Assembly (NCBI RefSeq): GCF_000003815.2
Contig: NC_049992.1
Span: forward strand, 12,319,917 to 12,360,363
Direction: 5' to 3'
Source of the DNA: Branchiostoma floridae
Lineage: Eukaryota; Chordata; Leptocardii; Amphioxiformes; Branchiostomatidae
Length of the DNA stretch: 40,447 bases
Shown: positions 34,801 to 40,447 of the stretch, one piece after another
Position numbering within the stretch: the first letter of the stretch is position 1
Layout: every line of letters begins with the position of its first letter
Position numbers and translations under genes: made by a program
The notes under the pieces: model-generated
Databases searched by the model: none
Told to the model about the DNA's origin: nothing
What the model saw: the letters and a program-made list of their open reading frames with translations, nothing else

Positions 34801-37008
34801 ACAGCAACCTTTATACACTGTTAGATTTCATTTTACATTTATGACCTCTGAGATTTTATGAGTCTATTATAATTCTCTACTGTTTTCAGTACTCTGTATG
34901 TTGACATAACTGTGTCTGTATAATGTTCCCCCTCCTAACCAGTGAGTGACTACTGTGGATTTGGTCTCCTTGATGCTGGACAACTGACAGAAATGGCCAC
35001 AAATTGGAACTGTGTCCCAGAGCAAGACATCTGCACTGAACAAGGTGTAAGGTAAAGCAACAACCATAAAAGATATGCAGAATTAGCATGATAACATCGA
35101 CTCTCAAAATTCCACCTGATGCCATTATAATACCTCCACCTTGAGAAAGGTACATGCATTCTAAGTGAACATCAGCAATCGTGAGGTGTATAGACTTCAG
35201 ATATTAATAGGTGTTCAAGACAATCTTTAAAATGCCTCTACAGTGATGTTTCTTGTAGTGATATGGCAGTTATGACTTGAATGCACATTTAGCTGTATCT
35301 GTCCCTGGTGCTGATTGCCATCCACTCACAGGCAAAAGTGACCTGTTTGGGTGCAGTCTACTAACAGTTGTCTATGATCATGCACTTGGAACTTAACACA
35401 CAAATACATGCACTTGGTCATACCTGTCTCTGGTGCTGAATGGCATCTAATTACAGACTAATAGACTTTGTGTTGTTTACTGTGACATGTACTTAAACCT
35501 GACGCCTGATGCACATATTACACAAGCATGCATACACATTCAGTTGGATCCGTCCTTGGTGGTGAATGCCATCCACTTACAAAGAGACTTAGTGCTATGT
35601 ACTATGACTTGTACTTGTGCCTGAAAGTGAACACTGAGGCACACATACACAGGTAGGGCATGAGGCGTGCAAATTCTTCTGATTCTGTCCATGGTGCTGA
35701 ATACAATCCACTCACAGGCCAAGATAGTAGTTACCTGCTTGGCACTCGGCACACACTTGTAACATTACCTGGAATTGAACATTAACACCCTCAAACATGC
35801 ATACTCACACAACCATACCTGTCCCTGGTGCTGAATGCCATCCACTCAAATGCAGACGTGTGTTTTGGTGCTGTGCCTTTATGCTTGTAAACAAACTTGT
35901 GGAAATGAACACAAACACACAGAGATTAATTTGTCTACTTGGATCCTTGTTGATCCTTTGTATATCCAACTCACACAAGAATGAAGAAACACAGCATGTT
36001 AAATGACTTTCTTATCTCTTTCTCTTGATAATCCCACATAGATGTGCCATCATTCCTATGCTTACAAGTATATTATTTGTAATTTGTGCTTCTCTTCTTC
36101 ACTCCAGGATGAACATTCCACAAAGTGGTGAAGTCCACACGAGCATCACTGTCCAACAGAACAGTTGTGTGGTCAACTACTTGGAGCACGTCTTACTGAC
36201 CGTCCGCATCACCTTCCCCCATCGCGGCCACCTGCAGATCAGACTGACCTCCCCAGGGGGCACTGTTTCCGACATCGTTCCTGGGAGAGCCACGGACATG
36301 GAGGCAGACTTGGAGTGGACGTTCATGACACTGCACCACTGGGGGGAGAGTGCTGTAGGCACCTGGGAGCTCTCCATAGAGAACACACATCCTCATCTCA
36401 GTAGTACTGGTAAGTACTTAGCACACTGCAACTCGCCATGCTGAACACACATCTTCAACTCAGTAGTTCAGGTAAGTACGTAGCATACTGCAACTCTCCA
36501 TTCAGAAAACATATCCTCAACTCAGGAGTACAGGTAGGTATAAAACCTGGCAACTCTCCATGGCATACACTTTTTTCTCCTTTTGTTGTATCAAGTTTAT
36601 GCACACTTGCTTTATACTTGCTTTGTATATTTCAAATCTTTTAACTGTGAGAATAAAGAAAAATTTTCTTAATTTTTTTTTCTTACAGGAGTTCTAGAGG
36701 GCTGGACCCTTGCCTTGTTAGGAACTGCCACAGACCCAGCCAACACCAGCACTGGAACAAACGGCACCCCAGGCATAGATACAAGTGAGCAAAACAATAA
36801 CTGTGGTGTATCAGACAATTCAGGACCAACTGCTACTCAAAAGATACCCTTTTGGGTCTGGATCATTATAGGTGGTGGTGTTTTGATAGTTGTTTCAAGT
36901 GTTGTTGTAGGTGTAGTTGTGAAGAAAAGACTCTTCTGTCCATCTAGAAGTGAGGCAGTGGCATCAGCATCATATATTTCAGAATCAAACACAGTAGGCA
37001 TGGCTTAG
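28880..37008 (+). CDS. Divergent furin/PC7-like proprotein convertase, short-anchor isoform
   Basis: Subtilase S8B, predicted 661 residues. Coding exons: 28880-29044 (exon starts 28871), 29237-29341, 29541-29639, 30491-30616, 31345-31412, 31849-31937, 32375-32556, 33021-33236, 33826-33926, 34282-34385, 34943-35051, 36108-36409, 36689-37008. Signal peptide 1-21; prodomain about 22-102 ([17 protein letters not shown]); catalytic Asp151 (VIDDGI), His189 (HGTNCAG), oxyanion Asn293 (TGNGG), Ser367 ([12 protein letters not shown]); P domain following, ending WTLALLGTA. Transmembrane segment: [19 protein letters not shown]; tail of about 25 residues. No Cys-rich domain, as in PC7. IYSCSWGP and VVFNDP resemble PC7 most. 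Oddities: the prodomain lacks a dibasic primary cleavage site, and two acidic pocket residues conserved in the family are changed (Asn304 for furin Asp306; no acid for Asp191). The triad is intact, so an active enzyme with altered specificity is likely. Such enzymes cleave secretory proteins in Golgi and endosomes. Confidence 0.88.
31066..31220 (-). repeat. Dispersed repeat, copy b
   Basis: Reverse-complement copy of the repeat at 8256-8419, from ATACGAGCGATCGC to GGTAGGCAACAACCGTCC. It lies in the convertase intron before the exon at 31345. Confidence 0.8.
32620..32960 (+). repeat. Diverged ~140-bp repeat, plus orientation
   Basis: Three copies of the core GGATGGCATTCAGCACCAGG / GACATTCAGCACCAAGGACA, near 32633, 32774 and 32928, in the intron before the oxyanion-Asn exon. 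A (GT)n run lies near 32807-32821. The reverse complement of the core occurs five times at 35290-35860. Confidence 0.75.
33585..33760 (+). repeat. SINE-like tail fragment
   Basis: GGACAGGACATTAAGCTGTAGTGC resembles the conserved tail of invertebrate tRNA-derived SINEs (GGACGTTAAGC type). A Pol III head is not clear. It lies in a convertase intron. Confidence 0.4.
33993..34192. mobile_element. TA-flanked CTGTAAATG MITE, full copy (200 bp)
   Basis: Inverted ends CTGTAAATG and CATTTACAG with TA on both sides (33991-33992, 34193-34194). Contains CCACGAAAAGTCATTTTCCC and AAATTAAATCCCCGC, shared with the copy at 1811-2042. It lies in the convertase intron after the catalytic Ser exon. Confidence 0.82.
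35290..35870 (-). repeat. 125-135-bp tandem repeat, opposite orientation
   Basis: Five units with core GTCCCTGGTGCTGAATGCCA and ATCCACTCACAGGC, near 35301, 35426, 35552, 35687 and 35821 (spacing 125, 126, 135, 134). It is the reverse complement of the repeat at 32620-32960 and lies in the intron between the catalytic-domain end and the P-domain exon. Confidence 0.85.
36371..36567 (+). repeat. 62-bp tandem duplication of a P-domain exon end and its donor site
   Basis: Units start TCTCCATAGA, TCGCCATGCT, TCTCCATTCA and (partial) TCTCCATGGC at 36371, 36433, 36495 and 36555. The first unit holds the last 39 coding bases and the used donor (GT at 36410). Units 2 and 3 carry copied donors (GT at 36472 and 36534). 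Neither downstream donor keeps the frame, and an in-frame TGA occurs at 36442-36444. Confidence 0.9.
36785..36790 (+). promoter_or_regulatory. Internal alternative splice donor in the last convertase exon
   Basis: ACAA/GTGAGC inside exon 36689-37008. Using it leaves a 96-nt symmetric exon (36689-36784, one base of a codon carried over), which joins in frame to the acceptor at 38361/38362. Whether it is used is inference from consensus and phase. Confidence 0.65.
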
Positions 37009-38150
37009 TGTTCTTGGTAAGAAGTGTTGGTCCCCATTGTTGCACTTTTGATGCATGCATTAAGACTATCTTTATTCCATGGAGTCTGTTTTTTTAGTGC
37101 CAATCTACACTTTTTGTTGAACTTTAAATTTTATGACTCAAGCAAAAGCGTGCAATCTGTATATTGCCAAAGACTTGAGAACATCACCAGTGCATGTATT
37201 CCCACAAGAAGTCCAGCAGTACTGTGCATTATTAGGACCTGTAAAATAGAAACTTGCTGAAATTATCAACATGAGTACGTCTTCTCAATACTTTGAGCTG
37301 TAAGTTGCTAGTTTACTGCTTTCCAATGACATTTTGAACGCCCTTCAGGCTTTAGCCCTGTTGGCTGGTGCAATAAGCTAAGACATGCAATTTGAAATAA
37401 CAAGAACTTATAACGTTTTGTCTATATCAGGTGTGGCTTTGTTCCAACATTCTAAAGTAAACTATACTGTACTTTTAGTTTTAGTTGAACCAATATAAGA
37501 CAATGATTTCTCTTAAGGGCAGTTTTCTTTAATTTCAGTTGCATATTTAATACATCATTGTTGCATGTCTATCATGCATGTCTATGAAAAAACAATCCTT
37601 AAAACTTTCGTTTTAGATAGGTCCTCGATATTTTGTCTTATCATCTTTTTAGCTTTTATTTTTGTTATTGTTTTGTTCAAATGATGTATCCCATAAAATT
37701 GCTCTTGAAGGAGGCTTTGGGTGTCATCTAGCATTTCCTACATAGGTTGAACACACTTATGATAAACAGGACAACTATCAAACATTGGAGGCATTTATGC
37801 CAAGTCAAATTGTTTGTATCCAGTAACATAAGGATTGCTACAGGATTGTTAAACACTAAATGACAATTTTGTTTTGGAATTATTGTTCTAAGAAACATGT
37901 TGGTCAATATTTGTGATGTTTTTTCATGAAGAGTGATATAGCATAAATATTAAACACTGTTTGATATATGTAGACTGTCGCATTAATACCAATTTGCGAC
38001 ATACATGTATGACGTTACAAATGTAGGTAATATTGTAATGTTAGGCATATTTTTGCCATTGTCAAAATTGATTTGTAGCTTGTTGTAATATTAAACAGAA
38101 ATAACAACATTATCTGTTATGTCTTGTGGAATAAAGAAATGTTTATTTCA
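37009..38150 (+). other. 3' UTR of the short-anchor convertase isoform
   Basis: Non-coding sequence after the TAG at 37006-37008. AATAAA at 38130-38135 is followed by a T-rich stretch (TTGGCTTTTTTTGCG), giving a transcript end near 38150, about 210 bp before the alternative last exon. Confidence 0.7.
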
Positions 38151-38361
38151 GACAACTTTGTCATTGGCTTTTTTTGCGTATTTTTTTTTCTATTGATGCA
38201 AAGGATAAATTTCAGGTTTTAACAATTGGCAAAAAGAATTGTAGCAATAATGTGCCTACATGAACAAAGGAAATCAGATTAAATGTTTAGGTAACTTAAT
38301 CAAAGTTTTGTGATGGTTTCAATTTTGACAATTTTATTTCATCGTGTGTTCTACTTTTCAG

Positions 38362-39356
38362 CCCCAAGAAGTGTTAAAACTGCTGCAACAGAGTCTACAG
38401 GCATGAGCAGCATCACGCCAGTGAGAACAACCCAAAGTACATCTGATTCTGCACAGTCAACTTCATCAACAACAAAATTGGCATCACCAACAATGAGGGT
38501 CATAACAACAGAACTGCCACCAACCCCGATCCATCCCCAAGCTTCAACAAGAACATTGTTGCCAACAACTGCAACAGCCACTCAGAAAACCACAACACAG
38601 GCAACCACAAGGACGCACACAATACCGCCAACCACCACAAGAACTCACACAACACAGCCAATCACAACAAGGGCTCACACAACACAACCAACCACCACAA
38701 GGACTCACACAACACCGCCAACCACAAGGACTCACACAACACCACCAACCACCACAAAGACTCACACATCACAGCCAACTACCATAAGGACTCACACAAC
38801 ACAGCCAACCACCACAAGGACTCACACAACACTGCCAACCACCACAAGGACTCACACAACACAGCCAACAACAACAAAGACTCACACAACACAGCCAACT
38901 ACCACAAGGACTCACACAACATTGCCAACCACCACAAGGACTCACACAACACAGCCAACAACAAAAAAGACGCACACAACACAATCAACAGCGACAAAGA
39001 CACATACAACACAACCAACCACAAATATGCACACAGCACAGCCAAATACTACTAACTTAAAGACACAAACATTTACAGAAATTATCCATAACCCTGCACA
39101 AAGAGGGAAGTTGGATACTCTACTCCCTGGTTTAAATACTACAGCTTCTGTAGTTATCATTAGTTTTATTTGTATCATTGTAATTGTTGCAATATCATTT
39201 GCTGTCCGGCATTGCCGCAAATGCAAGCATAACTCTTTGCATGCGGAAAACACAAACCAACTAGATGTGCAATCACCATCACCTCTCCAAGTACCCAGCT
39301 TGTACTCATATAGATACAGGAAGGGAAATGACTGGGTCCCAGTTACTGTCATTTAA
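38362..39356 (+). CDS. Alternative last convertase exon: mucin-like stalk, TM and PDZ-like tail
   Basis: Acceptor CTACTTTTCAG/CCCC. The reading frame continues from either the internal donor at 36784 (A+CC = Thr) or directly from 36409 (G+CC = Ala). Through 36784 the full convertase would have 918 residues. The exon encodes a Ser/Thr-rich lead, then about 15 near-identical 10-residue repeats (TTTRTHTTQP type, 30-bp DNA units at about 38585-39045, one unit a residue short), then a transmembrane segment (VVIISFICIIVIVAISFAV) and a ~50-residue cytoplasmic tail with CRKC, LYSYRYRK and the C-terminus PVTVI, a class I PDZ-ligand pattern. The Thr/Pro array should be densely O-glycosylated. It has no independent start or signal peptide, so it is an exon, not a separate gene. 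A following AATAAA (39725) supports a real 3' end. Read backwards, the array gives a spurious Cys-rich frame. Confidence 0.75.
38585..39045 (+). repeat. Coding 30-bp minisatellite
   Basis: Tandem units close to AAGGACTCACACAACACAGC plus CAACCACCAC, about 15 copies, within the mucin-like exon. The 30-bp length preserves the frame, and copies differ mostly by single bases, as expected of a variable-number coding repeat. Confidence 0.9.
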
Positions 39357-39750
39357 TGGTGTTCCGTTCAGGGAATAACTTTTGTTGCATGTTTACTCAC
39401 TACAATGGACACACAACATATTTGCATGTGAATAACATTCAGTACCAGGGCCAGATCTAGTGGTCTGTGTGGCATCAGTCCCCATGGCAGTTTTGCAAGT
39501 GAAATTGGATCTTTTTGCATGTGAAGATTTGAAAAGCTACCTTGCATGAATGGAGACCACCAGAACAGGTATTTTACCTATCTCAGAAAAAATTTGGCCA
39601 AAAAACTTGAGCAGAAATAGAGTTCAGATACCTATAACTTGTTCAGTGTATACAAAATGTATGATTGTCTTACTTCTCATTTCATTAGTCATTATTGTAA
39701 CAGTAATTATAATTCCTTGCTATCAATAAAGATGAATTAGCAGCCTATAG
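39357..39750 (+). other. 3' UTR of the mucin-stalk isoform
   Basis: AATAAA at 39725-39730 marks a likely transcript end near 39750. A copy of the intronic core (ACATTCAGTACCAGGGCCAGA) is at about 39437. Confidence 0.65.
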
Positions 39751-40447
39751 TAACTGACACTTCAGTTTGACACAATAACCAAACCCATTGTCTAAGACAA
39801 TTTTATTAACCATGCCAAAAAAACTACTTCAAAAGCAAACTTCACAACACTGTAATTTGTGACTGTACAACAGTTAATTTATGCTGAACATTATACTCCT
39901 GAATGATTGAGGATATGCTAAACAAGGCATTTGGGGAAGCAACAAAGAAGTGCAGTCATCACTACATGTGCATTGCATAGTGAGTCTAAACCCTACTCCT
40001 AGTATCAAATATATCATATATTATGTATGTGACGTTATAGATATATAGATATTGCAAAAGCTGCTAGCGGTATAATAGATATTTTACAGAGGCATCTAGA
40101 AAAACATTCCTTCCATCCTTTGGCATTGACAATAATGTCAGGGGAATTGACAAGATCATTGAAAGTTATGTTATATTACCTTTGGAATTCTTCCCATACA
40201 GTATATATTAAACTCAATTCAACCACATGTAAAATATTTCACCTGAGTTTAACATGTGATCAACTTAAGCAATCTATGTTACCTGTGAACCATGGTTGAT
40301 TTTGTACATTGAGGCATCCTTAGACCAATACCAGTTTAATGTGCTGGCCAGAAATCTTGACAATTTTGCATCTATAGTTGCCTGTCTTACACTTAAGGTT
40401 ACAAAATAAATGAATCAAAGAGTGGCCAATTCATCATCTTTTACTGA
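39751..40447. other. Downstream spacer, no feature recognised
   Basis: AT-rich sequence to the window end with no supported exon, RNA gene or repeat. Confidence 0.5.

Noticed and set aside
38544-38984. Minus-strand Cys/Gly/Trp-rich frames with CCVSPCGGW repeats
   Set aside because: They are the antisense of the Thr-rich 30-bp coding repeat, with no signal peptide, splice context or homology.

Overview
The window reads as animal nuclear DNA. Genes are split into short exons with GT-AG introns, polyadenylation signals follow the terminal exons, and introns and spacers are full of MITEs, tRNA-derived SINE pieces and minisatellites. There are no operons and no bacterial or phage features. Protein similarity, many short DNA-transposon remnants and frequent TACATGTA-type words suggest an invertebrate chordate such as amphioxus (Branchiostoma); that identification is inference. 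Three assembly gaps are present (1823-1922, 2875-2974, 16314-16873).

Three plus-strand genes can be reconstructed by joining exons whose phases and protein similarity agree. (1) About 1465-15190: ABCF3, a soluble twin-ATPase ABC-F protein, 21 recognisable coding exons. Its first coding exon lies outside the window or is unrecognised, and one lysine-rich exon is almost certainly lost in the gap at 2875-2974, because the flanking exon phases do not fit without it. (2) About 21838-25045: a compact seven-exon gene for a 258-residue secreted BRICHOS precursor. It has a signal peptide, a BRICHOS domain, an R-V-R-R convertase site, and a 61-residue C-terminal peptide rich in Cys and aromatic residues with no Lys or Arg. 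(3) About 27.8-39.75 kb: a divergent kexin/furin-type proprotein convertase (S8 catalytic domain plus P domain) with two mutually exclusive membrane-anchored C-termini. One is a short anchor. The other is a Thr-rich mucin-like stalk with a different transmembrane segment and a PDZ-ligand-like tail.

The rest is repeat-rich. A non-autonomous PIF/Harbinger-like family (TIR GGCCATGTTGATTTG, orientation-specific TTA target duplication) has three copies. Two of them lie in opposite orientation in ABCF3 introns and bracket six exons. Other elements are a TA-flanked mariner-like element, TA-flanked CTGTAAATG MITEs, a CAGGGCTYGAAAT element next to a splice acceptor, a fold-back MITE, a repeat shared by ABCF3 and convertase introns, a 43-bp minisatellite with 129-bp higher-order structure, ~130-bp tandem repeats in opposite orientation in two convertase introns, and an indel-free 20-bp G-rich minisatellite at the left edge.

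The most interesting material is the BRICHOS precursor with a typical furin site lying 4 kb upstream of a convertase whose basic-residue pocket and autoprocessing site are altered, the convertase's switchable C-terminus (alternative donor inside a composite terminal exon, all phases matching), the 62-bp tandem triplication of its P-domain exon 3' splice site, and the inverted MITE pair in ABCF3.
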